Shown in pieces: positions 25,597 through 34,961 of a stretch of 64,000 nucleotides of DNA (positions are counted from its first letter, which is position 1; each line of letters starts with the position of its first letter). This DNA is from an uncultured Alphaproteobacteria bacterium (GTDB taxonomy: Bacteria > Pseudomonadota > Alphaproteobacteria > Rs-D84): positions 112,318-176,317 of the forward strand of contig CALXXD010000001.1 in the NCBI GenBank assembly GCA_944392595.1, in the 5' to 3' direction. The translations under genes were made by a program, and so were the position numbers. The notes under the pieces are model-generated. The model had not been told where the DNA came from, searched no databases, and worked only from the letters and a program-made list of their open reading frames with translations.

Positions 25597-25717
25597 TTCA
25601 AAACTTTTAATAGAAAGTTTCGAATTTTTTTGAAGCTTTTGTTAACTTCACGATACATTATGGGGAATTTTTTAATTTTATCAACGAAGAAAATTACTGA
25701 CAAAACATAAGGAAAAA

Positions 25718-25735
25718 GCCCTTTTCCCAAAGGGC
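25718..25735 (-). terminator. Terminator of the 259-aa gene
   Basis: GCCCTTT / AAAGGGC, 7-bp stem with a 4-nt loop, followed on the minus strand by TTTTTCC. Confidence 0.75.
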
Positions 25736-25797
25736 AGGGAAATGCGGGCTAAATTAAAATATGAATATATCAGTGTCATTAATTAAGGTGACATTTG

Positions 25798-26577
25798 TCA
25801 TTGATAAGGGTTTGTTTTAATTGACAATGTTCCGTCTTTATATATGAATATTGACTTGAACATATCTAGTTCATCTTTGGTTAATCTTGAATATTTGGCA
25901 TTTTTTATATTTTGTATGACTGCTTCACGGAGTTTTCTTAGGCCTTGGTCTGCATAACAGCTGTTTCGAATTCGTGCAGAATATTCGGCTAGTCTTGCAA
26001 AAGATACAGGTTCATTTGGTGCCTTGGTAATCAGATATTTTAGTACATCTGCTATTGTGCTGTTTGATCTGTTTAGGCTATAAATTTTTTTTGATTCACC
26101 TTTTACATAAAACATAAGGTCATTGTTTTCCAAGTAAAGATAATATCCACTGTAAATTAATTCGGTTTTATCCAAAATTATTTTATAACTGCCGCATTTG
26201 AATACTTCCGCCAGATGTTCAAAGCTAACCCTAAAGTTACTATGCATTAATTGTCTAACTGTCTCTTGAATATCATAAAACCTTCTTGAATCTGGATTGG
26301 ATGTTAAGTAATTTAAATTATCGATTAGCCCCCAATCACAGTACATTGTTCTTAAAACATTTTGTTCTATGGCTTGGGCCAGTACTTGGCTTCTTCTCCA
26401 ATAAGAGGGGTGTTTGTATGTTTCTTCAATTGGTATTCTGTTATCTCTTTTTTTATCAAAATGTTCGTATCCAGGGGGTAATGGCACCCAAGCGGTTTCC
26501 AACCATTCGCATGCTTGTCTCCAATCGCAATCTTCGGATATAAATTCATAAATGTGCTGTCGTTGTGGTTTAAACAT
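25798..26577 (-). CDS. Element protein of unknown function (259 aa)
   Basis: Starts at an ATG with AAAAGGGGGTG upstream. The N-terminal part is Trp/Tyr-rich (WRQACEWLETAWVPLPPGYE), the middle has short beta strands, and the C-terminal 80 residues are helical and basic (GLRKLREAVIQNIKNAKYS). No signal peptide, membrane segment or recognised motif. First gene inside the right end of the element, with its own terminator; probably a regulator or accessory protein. Confidence 0.6.
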   Translation of the reverse strand: MFKPQRQHIYEFISEDCDWRQACEWLETAWVPLPPGYEHFDKKRDNRIPIEETYKHPSYWRRSQVLAQAIEQNVLRTMYCDWGLIDNLNYLTSNPDSRRFYDIQETVRQLMHSNFRVSFEHLAEVFKCGSYKIILDKTELIYSGYYLYLENNDLMFYVKGESKKIYSLNRSNSTIADVLKYLITKAPNEPVSFARLAEYSARIRNSCYADQGLRKLREAVIQNIKNAKYSRLTKDELDMFKSIFIYKDGTLSIKTNPYQ

Positions 26578-26635
26578 TTTGCACCCCCTTTTTTATGAAT
26601 ATTAACAGGTTGAATGTACTGGTTCCATAAAAAAG

Positions 26636-26654
26636 GTTGCCCCTGGGTTGCCCC
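26636..26654 (+). other. Putative integrase arm-type sites, right end
   Basis: Two direct GTTGCCCC copies (26636-26643, 26647-26654) with an 11-bp period, 69 bp inside attR. Same motif, spacing and orientation as at the left end. Confidence 0.55.
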
Positions 26655-26693
26655 GATTTAATTTGGCGATTTGGTGTTGGGAAAATTTGTACT

Positions 26694-26715
26694 AAAAAAG
26701 CCCAGAAAACTGGGC
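26694..26715 (-). terminator. Terminator downstream of tRNA-fMet
   Basis: GCCCAG / CTGGGC with a 4-nt loop, followed by six Ts on the minus strand, 8 nt beyond the tRNA CCA. It is supplied by the element and restores termination. Confidence 0.8.
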
Positions 26716-26722
26716 GGAATCT

Positions 26723-26799
<77 letters not shown>

Positions 26800-26812
26800 T
26801 CAAACGGTGGTG

Positions 26813-26841
26813 ATTATATAATATCTTGCTGTGTTTGTCAA
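26813..26841 (-). promoter_or_regulatory. Consensus promoter of tRNA-fMet
   Basis: On the minus strand TTGACA, 17-bp spacer, TATAAT: a perfect sigma70 consensus, ending 14 bp before the mature tRNA. Confidence 0.85.
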
Positions 26842-26936
26842 GATTTTTTCGTCTTGCCTGGTTATGATATGATTCCCAGTCCTGTCTTGAAATCTAAATA
26901 TTTTATTGCTAGAATCCATCTGCGTTAAGAGGTTGT

Positions 26937-27725
26937 ATGTTTATGTATCAGAAATTCAGAAAACTGTGGAAAAAATTTTGGGAGCCAATTTTACGCCTGT
27001 CGTTTTTTCAGTGGATTATGGCGGGTTTGATGGCTTTGGCGATATGGTTTGTGTATTTTACGTGTCGTAAAAAAATTACTGGGTGGGAAATTTTTAAAAA
27101 ATATCGCAGAAAACCCGCAATATTTGTATTTTGGCATGGTCGCAGTATGATGTTGTCGCCAATTGTATGTTTGGGTGGTATGCGTGCATACGCCGTCGCG
27201 TCGCGCCACAAAGATGGACGAATGATGGCCAAATTACAGCGATTGTTTGGGTTAAAATCTATCTATGGCAGTACGTCTGATGGTGGAATTTCCGTTCTGC
27301 GCCAAGGTGTGCGTATTTTACGCCAGGGTAATTATTCTATGTGTATGTCGCCGGATGGGCCGGGCGGGCCGTCGCTGCGGGTGCAAGATGGGGCGTTATA
27401 TTTTGCAAAAATGACCGGCGCGCCGATAATTCCGGTGTGTTATTCTGCATCGCATTCTTGGTTTCAAAAACGCTGGGACAGGTATTTGGTCGCATTGCCT
27501 TTTTCAACAATTACATGCAAAATACACAAACCTGTGTTCATAGATTCCAAAGTGACCCCAGAAGAGTTCGAGAATTTACGCAAGCAAATCGAAGATATTA
27601 TGGTGCGTCAGGTGCGTGAAATGGACGGAGAATTTAATTTGTTCCAGGTTGAACAAGATGAAACAGCCGCCGAGTTCAAGAAAAAATTGCGGGCGTCTGA
27701 AAAAAATAAAAAGCGGGGAAAATAA
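26937..27725 (+). CDS. DUF374 / LPLAT-type acyltransferase
   Basis: 262 aa, N-terminal membrane helix (about residues 27-45). Seen: IFVFWHGRSMML (in the position of the acyltransferase HX4D box), SRHKDGRMMAKL, and MSPDGPGGPSLRV, the strongest signature of the DUF374 lysophospholipid-acyltransferase-like family. Charged Lys-rich tail. It abuts lpxK and then lpxC, so a role in lipid A or membrane lipid acylation is likely, at the inner membrane. The exact acceptor is unknown. Confidence 0.82.
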   Translation: MFMYQKFRKLWKKFWEPILRLSFFQWIMAGLMALAIWFVYFTCRKKITGWEIFKKYRRKPAIFVFWHGRSMMLSPIVCLGGMRAYAVASRHKDGRMMAKLQRLFGLKSIYGSTSDGGISVLRQGVRILRQGNYSMCMSPDGPGGPSLRVQDGALYFAKMTGAPIIPVCYSASHSWFQKRWDRYLVALPFSTITCKIHKPVFIDSKVTPEEFENLRKQIEDIMVRQVREMDGEFNLFQVEQDETAAEFKKKLRASEKNKKRGK

Positions 27726-28640
27726 ATGAAAACACCGTGGTGGTTTTTACATAAAACGCCGTTGGCATTCTTGTTATTGCCTGGGTCGTGGATTTATTAT
27801 CTGGTTGGGCGGTGTGTGTATTTGTTTCGTAAAATCGGTGTGTATAAATCACGTCGGCCGATAATTTGCGTTGGCAATATTTTGGCCGGTGGGGTTGGAA
27901 AAACACCAATAGTTCGCCAGATAGCCGGATTTTTTGATGCGCCCGTTGTTATGCGGGGGTATAAGAAAAGTGTCAAGACGGGTAATGTCGGGGACGAGGC
28001 CGTTATGTTGGCGCGTGATGGATTGCAGGTACATGTTGGGGACCGAAAAAGTAATATTATGTTGTTGGACAAGCAATCTGATATTAATACCCCGATTGTT
28101 ATGGATGACGGTTTTCAAAATCCAAAAATAAAAAAGACTGTATCGATTTTGGTATTTGACCAATCGTTGGGATACGGTAATGGATTTTTAATCCCAGCAG
28201 GCCCGATGCGCGAACCTAAATCTGCCATACGACGTGCAGATGCCATTATTGTTATTCGCAGTGCGCGGCCAAAAAAGCATTTTGTTTTGCCGACTGATAT
28301 ACCTGTATTTTATGCAACGAATAAAACAGTATCCCCATACGGCGCACGCGATAAATTGTTTGCGTTTGCTGGGATTGGGTATCCGAAAAAATTCTTTGCG
28401 GCGTTACCGAATATTGTTGGAAAAAAATCTTTTGCAGACCATTATCAATATACCGATGAAGATTTGAAAAAATTAATGGATATGGCGCGTAAAAAGCGCG
28501 CGAAATTAATCACGACTGAAAAAGATTGGGTACGGTTGCCGGATGCTTTGCGTGACGAGATTAAGTATGCAAAACTGGAAACAATAATTGATGATAATTT
28601 TTGGCAATGGTTGGGGGATAAAATAAAATGGCAACATTAA
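27726..28640 (+). CDS. lpxK: Tetraacyldisaccharide 4'-kinase LpxK
   Basis: Phosphorylates the 4' position of the lipid A disaccharide at the cytoplasmic face of the inner membrane. Seen: N-terminal membrane-associated helix, then the P-loop GNILAGGVGKTP (about residues 55-66), MRGYKKS, GDEAVMLA, and the DGFQNPKIKK motif typical of LpxK. 304 aa, normal length. Directly follows the DUF374 gene and overlaps lpxC by 13 bp. Confidence 0.94.
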   Translation: MKTPWWFLHKTPLAFLLLPGSWIYYLVGRCVYLFRKIGVYKSRRPIICVGNILAGGVGKTPIVRQIAGFFDAPVVMRGYKKSVKTGNVGDEAVMLARDGLQVHVGDRKSNIMLLDKQSDINTPIVMDDGFQNPKIKKTVSILVFDQSLGYGNGFLIPAGPMREPKSAIRRADAIIVIRSARPKKHFVLPTDIPVFYATNKTVSPYGARDKLFAFAGIGYPKKFFAALPNIVGKKSFADHYQYTDEDLKKLMDMARKKRAKLITTEKDWVRLPDALRDEIKYAKLETIIDDNFWQWLGDKIKWQH

Positions 28641-29569
28641 AAAAATCTGTCGAAATTATTGGGCATGGTATTCATTCTGGGGCTGCGGTGCGTATGGTTG
28701 TGCATCCGTCCAAGGCGCACGGGATTTTTTTTAATCGGGTGGATATGCCGGGGACCGGGCCGATTGCGGCAACGTATGATAATGTTGGTGAAACAAAAAT
28801 GCGTAACACCACAATTGGTGATGTAAAATCTGCGCATGTTCAGACAATTGAACATTTAATGGCTGCGTTGTTTGTTGCCGGTGTGGATAGTGCTGTAATA
28901 GACATTGATGGGCCTGAAACCCCCATATTGGATGGCAGTGCGGCCGAATTTTACAAAGATTTTATTGATGCAGGCGTTACACGCGGAAATATGAAGAAAA
29001 TTGTTGTGCGGCGCACTGTTGTTGCGCACGCGGCCGAGGTTCGGCGCGGGATGAATATATTTTCACGGATAAAGTGGTGGTTGATTAACACTGTATCTGG
29101 GCGTAAAAGTAACGGTTATGTAAAATTGGAACCGGGTGATGGGAAAACTTTGGATATAACCGCAACGTTAATTTATCCCGAAAAAATCATAGGCGCACAA
29201 ACTTTTTCCTTCAAGTTTGACGGGACAAAAAAGTCTGTGGATGCATTTGTGCGCGACATAGCGCGTGCGCGTACGTTTGGAAAATATTCCGAATGGGAAT
29301 ATTTGAAAAAACATGGCATGGCGCGTGGGGCAAATGAAAACAATGTTATTGCTTTGAACAATTCAGGTGATGGGACGTTAAATAAAACAATTTGGCCGGA
29401 TGAATTTGTGCGGCATAAAATTATTGATGCGATTGGTGATATGAATACATCGGGCGGATTTATCGTCGGTAAATTAACATCTTTCAAGGGCAGTCACGCG
29501 TTAAATAATTTGGTGTTGAAAAAATTGTTCAGTAATCCTGAAAATTATGATATAATTGGGTCGAAATAG
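28628..29569 (+). CDS. lpxC: UDP-3-O-acyl-N-acetylglucosamine deacetylase LpxC
   Basis: Zinc amidase for the committed step of lipid A synthesis. Seen: GHGIHSG near the N-terminus, TIEHLMAAL (first zinc His, with catalytic Glu beside it), DIDGPETPILDGS, and the second metal site RHKIIDAIGDM (His and Asp), then FKGSHALNNLVLKKLF. All catalytic residues appear present. 313 aa. It overlaps the end of lpxK, so the DUF374-lpxK-lpxC unit is an operon. Confidence 0.95.
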   Translation: MATLKKSVEIIGHGIHSGAAVRMVVHPSKAHGIFFNRVDMPGTGPIAATYDNVGETKMRNTTIGDVKSAHVQTIEHLMAALFVAGVDSAVIDIDGPETPILDGSAAEFYKDFIDAGVTRGNMKKIVVRRTVVAHAAEVRRGMNIFSRIKWWLINTVSGRKSNGYVKLEPGDGKTLDITATLIYPEKIIGAQTFSFKFDGTKKSVDAFVRDIARARTFGKYSEWEYLKKHGMARGANENNVIALNNSGDGTLNKTIWPDEFVRHKIIDAIGDMNTSGGFIVGKLTSFKGSHALNNLVLKKLFSNPENYDIIGSK

Positions 29570-29585
29570 TTATGAAGGAAATGAT

Positions 29586-30026
29586 ATGAAAAAATCTGTT
29601 TTGGCTTTATTTGTGGCCGGGATATTGGCCGCGTGTGGCGGATTGGTGAAACCAGAAAATGGCAGTCAGTATCTTACCCAATTGGATGCTGAACCGATTG
29701 GTTGCACTTTTTTGTACAAGATAGAGTCCGAGGTTTCGGTTTATGATTCCGATGATGCGCGTGTGTATCTGGAAAACAGAATAGCGGACCAGGCGCGCCC
29801 TGGTAACGCATATTGGATAACCAGCCAACGCACCCGTCCAAATGAATGGGTGATATTCGGGCCTGAACGCGCGTTTATTTTGGTCGCAAATGTTTATGAT
29901 TGTCCGCATCCGAACAGTGTGCGCACCGCCAAAGATGGTGGAAGCAGCATAACCGCGACACCTGTGTTGGTGGAACATCAAATAAACTGTGTTGATAATA
30001 TGTATGGCGGCGTTGGCGGATGTTAA
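29586..30026 (+). CDS. Lipoprotein, DUF4156-like
   Basis: 146 aa from the ATG preceded by AAGGAAATGAT. Type II signal peptide with lipobox ILAAC (about residue 16). The mature part GCTFLYKIESE ... ARVYLENRIADQARPGNAYWI resembles the small DUF4156 lipoproteins, which have a CxFLG.V / LRN.AA..GGN pattern. Four or more Cys may form disulfides. Located at the outer membrane or periplasm. Its transcript ends at a strong terminator. Confidence 0.6.
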   Translation: MKKSVLALFVAGILAACGGLVKPENGSQYLTQLDAEPIGCTFLYKIESEVSVYDSDDARVYLENRIADQARPGNAYWITSQRTRPNEWVIFGPERAFILVANVYDCPHPNSVRTAKDGGSSITATPVLVEHQINCVDNMYGGVGGC

Positions 30027-30042
30027 AAAATATGTAACTTAT

Positions 30043-30073
30043 AAACCCGTTGCAATTATTGCAACGGGTTTTT
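30043..30073 (+). terminator. Rho-independent terminator
   Basis: 13-bp stem AAACCCGTTGCAA / TTGCAACGGGTTT with a 3-nt loop and following Ts. Confidence 0.9.
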
Positions 30074-30085
30074 GTTATTCTGTGT

Positions 30086-30115
30086 TTGCCAAAGACTGTT
30101 TTTTTGTGCTATAAT
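30086..30115 (+). promoter_or_regulatory. Promoter of the pilO-pilR operon
   Basis: TTGCCA (30086-30091), 18-bp spacer, TATAAT (30110-30115). The expected start site near 30122 excludes a TTG at 30115 as the pilO start. Confidence 0.7.
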
Positions 30116-30141
30116 TGTCACAACAGTATCAGAGGGGGAGT

Positions 30142-31404
30142 TTGCCGGGGCAATTTATAACTATTGACAGGAAAAAATATGCCGTTGGTTTATTTTGGCA
30201 GCCAACGGGTGCGGGCTATGTTGCGCGTTCGTATGCGCGTGCGTTGGCGCGCAGTGTCGATAAAAAATTAAATCTTTATACAGAATATCATGCCATGGTC
30301 GGATTGGGGGCGCGTAAGTCCGGTCATCGCAGTGGAATGGACAGTGCCGCCGCCGCGGTTGCAGATGCTTTAAGTGGATATACGTCGTTTTTGGCGGTGT
30401 TTGCGGTATCTACTGGTTTTTATTTGGTGGCTGTGCGCAATGGCGTTATACTGGAAGATAAACTTTTTGATAATGAAGAATCTGCGCGTGCTGAATATTT
30501 CAAGTTATCTGAAATTCCAGATTGGGGTGCTTTGTTTGCGCCGGGGGCGTGGGGAATGCCGCGCGCAACGTCGCGTAATATTTCTGATGTGATAAATCGA
30601 TCTGTGCGGGCAACGTTGCGTCCAATAAGTCGCGCCCGTGCGGTGATTGTATCGATATTTTTAATAGTATTGTTTGTTGGTGCAACGCTTTGGTTTTTCC
30701 GCGAACCATTACGTTTGATGATGACGCCACAACCGTCTGTATCCCAGGTCAGTCCCGAGATTGCCGCCGAATACGAACGGCAATTGGACGAAAAAAATCG
30801 CGAGTTAGATGAACAGTTTGAAATCCAACGTGCGCCGTTGCCTGAACCGATTGTGTTGCCGTACGATTATTTGCCGGATGTTACAGCGCGCGCCCAGGTT
30901 TGTTATCAGGCAATTGCGTTTTTAATGCAGCCAATTACAGGTTGGAATCAAACGTCGGCCGAATGTAACGAAACGCATGCAAGTGCTGTTTTTCGGCGTG
31001 ATTTTGGTACTTTGAATGATTTTTATTCTGTGGCAACTGATTTAATGCCTGGGTCGTTTGTCCAACAAGAATCTGATAATTTGCTGTATGTGCGGGCGAC
31101 TTTGCCGAATGTTGCGACGCGCGCGTCACTGGACGAGCGTGATGTTGAAACGTTGGCGCGTGCGGTGCTGACCAATTTCCAGAATGCTAATATGGCGGCA
31201 GATGTCCAAATGGTGACAGATACACTGACAAATGGTGTGGATACTGTGCATTTGGATATAGTCGAGGTTGGCGCGGAATCTAAATTAAATCCGATGCAAT
31301 TTATGAATATGTTTTCGGATTTTGGTGGTGTGTATATGACCCGCTGTGCGTGGGATGCAGCGACACGTAACTGGAACTATGAGGTGATAATCTATGCCAA
31401 ATAA
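30142..31404 (+). CDS. pilO: Type IVb pilus protein PilO (R64 type)
   Basis: 420 aa. The start is a TTG just after AGAGGGGGAG; spacing is tight, so the exact start is uncertain. The N-terminal YAVGLFWQPTGAGY is the typical opening of R64-type PilO. A single transmembrane helix (about residues 185-205) separates a cytoplasmic N-domain from a periplasmic domain, with a coiled coil after the membrane helix (SPEIAAEYERQLDEKNRELDE). It probably forms part of the inner-membrane platform linking ATPase and secretin. Overlaps pilP by 11 bp. Confidence 0.78.
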   Translation: MPGQFITIDRKKYAVGLFWQPTGAGYVARSYARALARSVDKKLNLYTEYHAMVGLGARKSGHRSGMDSAAAAVADALSGYTSFLAVFAVSTGFYLVAVRNGVILEDKLFDNEESARAEYFKLSEIPDWGALFAPGAWGMPRATSRNISDVINRSVRATLRPISRARAVIVSIFLIVLFVGATLWFFREPLRLMMTPQPSVSQVSPEIAAEYERQLDEKNRELDEQFEIQRAPLPEPIVLPYDYLPDVTARAQVCYQAIAFLMQPITGWNQTSAECNETHASAVFRRDFGTLNDFYSVATDLMPGSFVQQESDNLLYVRATLPNVATRASLDERDVETLARAVLTNFQNANMAADVQMVTDTLTNGVDTVHLDIVEVGAESKLNPMQFMNMFSDFGGVYMTRCAWDAATRNWNYEVIIYAK

Positions 31405-32113
31405 AATGAAATTATTTTCTGTGTTTGTGTTTTCGGTATTGATGCTGGTGCCGGTTATGGCGCGTGGTGCCGATGCAGTGGCGGATGAATACGTTACGGA
31501 TGATGTTGCCGTTGATTTCGAGGCTGTGTCTGCGGATGCGGTGGCGGCGTATAATCCGGCTGGTTCGTTGTTCCAGCAGATTACCGATTTGGAACAAGAA
31601 AAAATTTTGATGGAATTGGAAAAAGAACGTGCGCAATTGGATTTGGAATTGGATAAATTGGCGGCTGAAAAAATCAAACTGCACATGGAAATAGATGAAC
31701 TTTCTGGTCGTGCAGAACAGCAACAGCAAGAATTGGAAAATGCCCAGGCAAAATTAGAAACCGAGGCCGCACGTCTGGAACGTGAAAAAGAAGCGTTAGA
31801 GGCCGAAACCCAAGAATTGGCCGCGCGAAGTGCGGCTGTGACCGCCGCGGCCAGTGCGAATGCATCTGGTGGCAATGCGGCGCAGCAAAATGTTGGGGTT
31901 GATTTTGATTCGCAATACAGATTGGTGAATGTTATCGGGGCGGGTTCGCAATTACAGGCAACAATTGAAAATTTAAGCACGGGTCAAAATAAAGTTATCA
32001 GTGTTGGGCGTATTGTGGATGGGTATTCTGTGCAATCTATCTCGCTGGATGATGGGGTTGTTTTCACCAATGGTGTTGATACGCAAACTTTGAACATCAG
32101 TAAATCTAATTAA
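31394..32113 (+). CDS. pilP: Type IVb pilus protein PilP-like
   Basis: 239 aa with a signal peptide (cleavage near ARGA-DAV). A long Glu/Leu/Ala-rich coiled coil covers about residues 55-150, followed by a beta domain (YRLVNVIGAGSQLQATI ... VISVGRIVDGYSVQSISLDDGVVF) matching the C-terminus of PilP of R64-like systems. A periplasmic connector between the inner-membrane platform and the secretin. Overlaps pilO and is 14 bp before the ATPase gene. Confidence 0.75.
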   Translation: MPNKMKLFSVFVFSVLMLVPVMARGADAVADEYVTDDVAVDFEAVSADAVAAYNPAGSLFQQITDLEQEKILMELEKERAQLDLELDKLAAEKIKLHMEIDELSGRAEQQQQELENAQAKLETEAARLEREKEALEAETQELAARSAAVTAAASANASGGNAAQQNVGVDFDSQYRLVNVIGAGSQLQATIENLSTGQNKVISVGRIVDGYSVQSISLDDGVVFTNGVDTQTLNISKSN

Positions 32114-32127
32114 GGCATGGCAATATC

Positions 32128-33765
32128 ATGAATGAATCAGAAAACAAAAATTTGAAAGATATTCAGGATGGAAATCGGCTGTCTGTGCCTGTGGGGTTAG
32201 AGACGGCTGATAACAAGGATATTGTGGATTTTTTGTTTTCGAACGGTAATAAATTGCTTACCGCCACAGGTGGCGAACAGGAATTACCAAAAGATACCCA
32301 GAGTTTAATCGCTTATTTTTCAGGTGGCGAAATAATCATATCGCGCACACATCGTTATGATGGGCGTGTGTTGGCTTTCTTGGATTTGTTGAAAAAGCGC
32401 GCGCGTCCAATGCGTGTGCCGTTTTATTCTGATTTGGGACTGGTTTCCAGTATTTATAAAGCGTACGAAAATCGTTTGGGTGGAATTACCCGTTCGCGCC
32501 AGGATTATGACAACCAAATGCAAAAGGATTTTGTCGATATAATCGCCAAAGCCGCCGCGCAAAAGGTGTCTGATATTCATATAGAGGTTGCCGACCAAAC
32601 AACAATTTATTTCCGTATTGACGGCAGTATGCAGCCTGTGTTGGAATATAATTCAGGTTGGGGTGAATCTTTTGTTCGTGCGGCATTTGCGTCGTCTGAT
32701 ATGTCGAATGCGAATTATGCTCAAAATGAATACCAATTTGCGCAAAAAGATGGGCGTACCCCGTTGCGTGGAACCAAAGATTTATATTTGCCGCGTGGAA
32801 TATTAAGTATTCGTATGCAATTTAACCCCATCGCATTCGGCAGCCGTTATGTAGTTATGCGATTGCTGTACGATAATCCGTCCGAGGGCATTAAAACAGA
32901 ACAAGAATTCGGTGAATATGAACAAAAATTATTGATGCGACTGCGTTCTTTCCCAACGGGTTTGGTGATTGTGGCGGGTCCCACCAGTTCCGGTAAATCG
33001 ACGACTTTGGTGCGTAATATGTCGCTGATGTTAAAAGAACATCATTATGAAATTAATATGATTACAGTGGAAGATCCCGTCGAACAAAAAATATTCGGCG
33101 CGCATCAGATGCCGGTTGTTAATACCATGAACGAAGAACAACGCGAAGAAAAATATACCGAGGCCCTGGCCGCCGCGTTGCGAAGTGACCCTGATACATT
33201 GATGGTGGGGGAAATTCGTACGTTGGCCGCGGCGCAATTGACTGTGCGTGGTGCGTTGTCGGGTCATAATGTTTGGACGACTTTGCACGCAAATTCGGCT
33301 ATGTCTGCGCTGACACGATTATTGGATTTGGGTATCGAGGCGTTCAAGTTAAAAGAAGAAACATTAATGCGTGGTTTAATTTCCATGCGATTGTTCAAAA
33401 AATTATGTCCGCATTGTCGCGAACGTTTGATTAACCATCCTGAATCGCCCGAGTATCATCGTGTTGATGAGGCGTTTGGTGAATTGGGGCTGCGCCAGGT
33501 TTATATTCGTGGCGCGGGTTGCGAAGAATGCAAGGGCACAGGCACGTTGGGGCGTATCAAGGCCGGCGAAATTATAATCACCAACAGTGAATTTTTACGT
33601 ATGGCTTTGTCGGGCGATACAGATGCCGCGTACAAGTATTGGTTGGAAGAAATGGATGGCCGCACGTTGAAAGAGGCCGCCACATCACTGATGTTACAGG
33701 GCATAATTGGCGTTGATGAATTGGAACGCTGGGTCGGATTACTGGACAGACCGGGGGTGTATTAA
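32128..33765 (+). CDS. pilQ: Type IVb pilus assembly ATPase (GspE/PilB family)
   Basis: 545 aa hexameric secretion ATPase, cytoplasmic; called PilQ in R64. Seen: N-domain with ISDIHIEV-type motif (KVSDIHIEVADQTTIYFRIDG), Walker A GPTSSGKSTT (about residues 284-293), Asp box, Walker B-like DPDTLMVGEIR, His box GHNVWTTLHANSA, and a C-terminal zinc module (CPHC ... CEEC). All motor motifs are intact. Operon position between PilP and PilR as in plasmid R64. Confidence 0.92.
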   Translation: MNESENKNLKDIQDGNRLSVPVGLETADNKDIVDFLFSNGNKLLTATGGEQELPKDTQSLIAYFSGGEIIISRTHRYDGRVLAFLDLLKKRARPMRVPFYSDLGLVSSIYKAYENRLGGITRSRQDYDNQMQKDFVDIIAKAAAQKVSDIHIEVADQTTIYFRIDGSMQPVLEYNSGWGESFVRAAFASSDMSNANYAQNEYQFAQKDGRTPLRGTKDLYLPRGILSIRMQFNPIAFGSRYVVMRLLYDNPSEGIKTEQEFGEYEQKLLMRLRSFPTGLVIVAGPTSSGKSTTLVRNMSLMLKEHHYEINMITVEDPVEQKIFGAHQMPVVNTMNEEQREEKYTEALAAALRSDPDTLMVGEIRTLAAAQLTVRGALSGHNVWTTLHANSAMSALTRLLDLGIEAFKLKEETLMRGLISMRLFKKLCPHCRERLINHPESPEYHRVDEAFGELGLRQVYIRGAGCEECKGTGTLGRIKAGEIIITNSEFLRMALSGDTDAAYKYWLEEMDGRTLKEAATSLMLQGIIGVDELERWVGLLDRPGVY

Positions 33766-33766
33766 T

Positions 33767-34840
33767 ATGACGACAAAACTGGATTTGTTGTATGCGCGCC
33801 TGGTGTTTCGGTTGGATACTGAAAAGCGTATGGCGACGGCGCGAAAATTGGCGTCTTTGTTGCGTAATGATTTTACGTTGATGGATGCGCTGGGGCGGTT
33901 GGAATCCATCGAGTCGCATGGTGGTAAAAAGCCGAACGAACCATTTGCAATCGTTATGCGCGAATGGCAAAAAAATCTGGAACGCGGTATGAGTTTTTCA
34001 GACGCAACCCGTGGTTGGGTGCCCGCGAACGAGACATTATTGGTTATGTCTGGGAATTTGTCGGATTTGGTGATTGCGCTGGAAAATGTAAGCCGTGTTG
34101 TTGATGGTATGTCGCGTATTCGGCGCGCGATGATAAGTGCAATTGCATATCCGCTGTTTTTGTTGTTGCTGACGTTCGGTATTATTATGCTGGTTGGTAT
34201 TTATTTGGTGCCGCCGTTGGCCGAGATTGCCGGTGACAATATGGTTTGGCGCGGAATGGCGGCGTCGCTGATATGGTTGTCTGAATTTTCCATTAATTAT
34301 TGGTATGTTGTGTTGGGCGTGTTTGTGGGCATTGTTGCGGTGATTTGGATAAGTTTGCCGAACTGGACGGGGCGTATGCGGACTTTCTTTGATAAATTGC
34401 CGCCGTGGAATGTATATAAAATTCAGATGTCGGTCGGTTGGCTGATGAGTTTGTCTTCAATGGTCGCGGCGGGGATAACTGTGCCGGATGCCATGCGTAT
34501 GCTGGCGGACAGTTCGAATAAATACCTGCGCAATATATTGGAAGACACATTGCATTATATTGCAAATGGTGCGAATTTGGGGAATGCGTTGAATAATACA
34601 GGGCGCGATTTTCCGAATGCTGAAATCATAGGCGATTTGGCGATTTATGCCGATATGAATGATTTTGATAAAAATATGGGGCGCGCGGCGGACGATTATT
34701 TGGCTGAATCAGTTCGTAAAATGGAATCTGTGTCGAATTTTATGAACAGTTTGGGTATTTTGTTGGTATCGGCGATAATCGCATGGGTTGTACTGGGGAC
34801 GTTCCAGATGCAGGATCAAATTACCGCTGCATTAACATAA
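33767..34840 (+). CDS. pilR: Type IVb pilus inner-membrane protein PilR (GspF/PilC family)
   Basis: 357 aa from the ATG 2 bp after the ATPase stop. GspF-type architecture: basic cytoplasmic domain, then hydrophobic segments near residues 125-150, 160-190 and 330-350, with a second cytoplasmic domain between. Internal VIALENVSRVVDGMSRIRRAMISAIAYP is typical of the family. It anchors the ATPase and drives pilin extraction. Last gene of the pilus operon before a new promoter. Confidence 0.88.
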   Translation: MTTKLDLLYARLVFRLDTEKRMATARKLASLLRNDFTLMDALGRLESIESHGGKKPNEPFAIVMREWQKNLERGMSFSDATRGWVPANETLLVMSGNLSDLVIALENVSRVVDGMSRIRRAMISAIAYPLFLLLLTFGIIMLVGIYLVPPLAEIAGDNMVWRGMAASLIWLSEFSINYWYVVLGVFVGIVAVIWISLPNWTGRMRTFFDKLPPWNVYKIQMSVGWLMSLSSMVAAGITVPDAMRMLADSSNKYLRNILEDTLHYIANGANLGNALNNTGRDFPNAEIIGDLAIYADMNDFDKNMGRAADDYLAESVRKMESVSNFMNSLGILLVSAIIAWVVLGTFQMQDQITAALT

Positions 34841-34859
34841 CCAATGGTAAAAAAATCAC

Positions 34860-34888
34860 TTGTATAAAAACGCCCAAATCGTTATAAT
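34860..34888 (+). promoter_or_regulatory. Promoter of the Cys-rich surface protein
   Basis: TTGTAT (34860-34865), 17-bp spacer, TATAAT (34883-34888), with a leader of about 65 nt before the ATG. Confidence 0.7.
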
Positions 34889-34961
34889 ACGGGGCGTACA
34901 GGCAAAAAAACAATGCCGAAATAAAAGGGTCGTTTTAATTCGACACTATTGGAGGGTACAA

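Noticed and set aside
30115..30141. Upstream TTG start for pilO
   Set aside because: It overlaps the -10 box TATAAT, so it would not be in the transcript.
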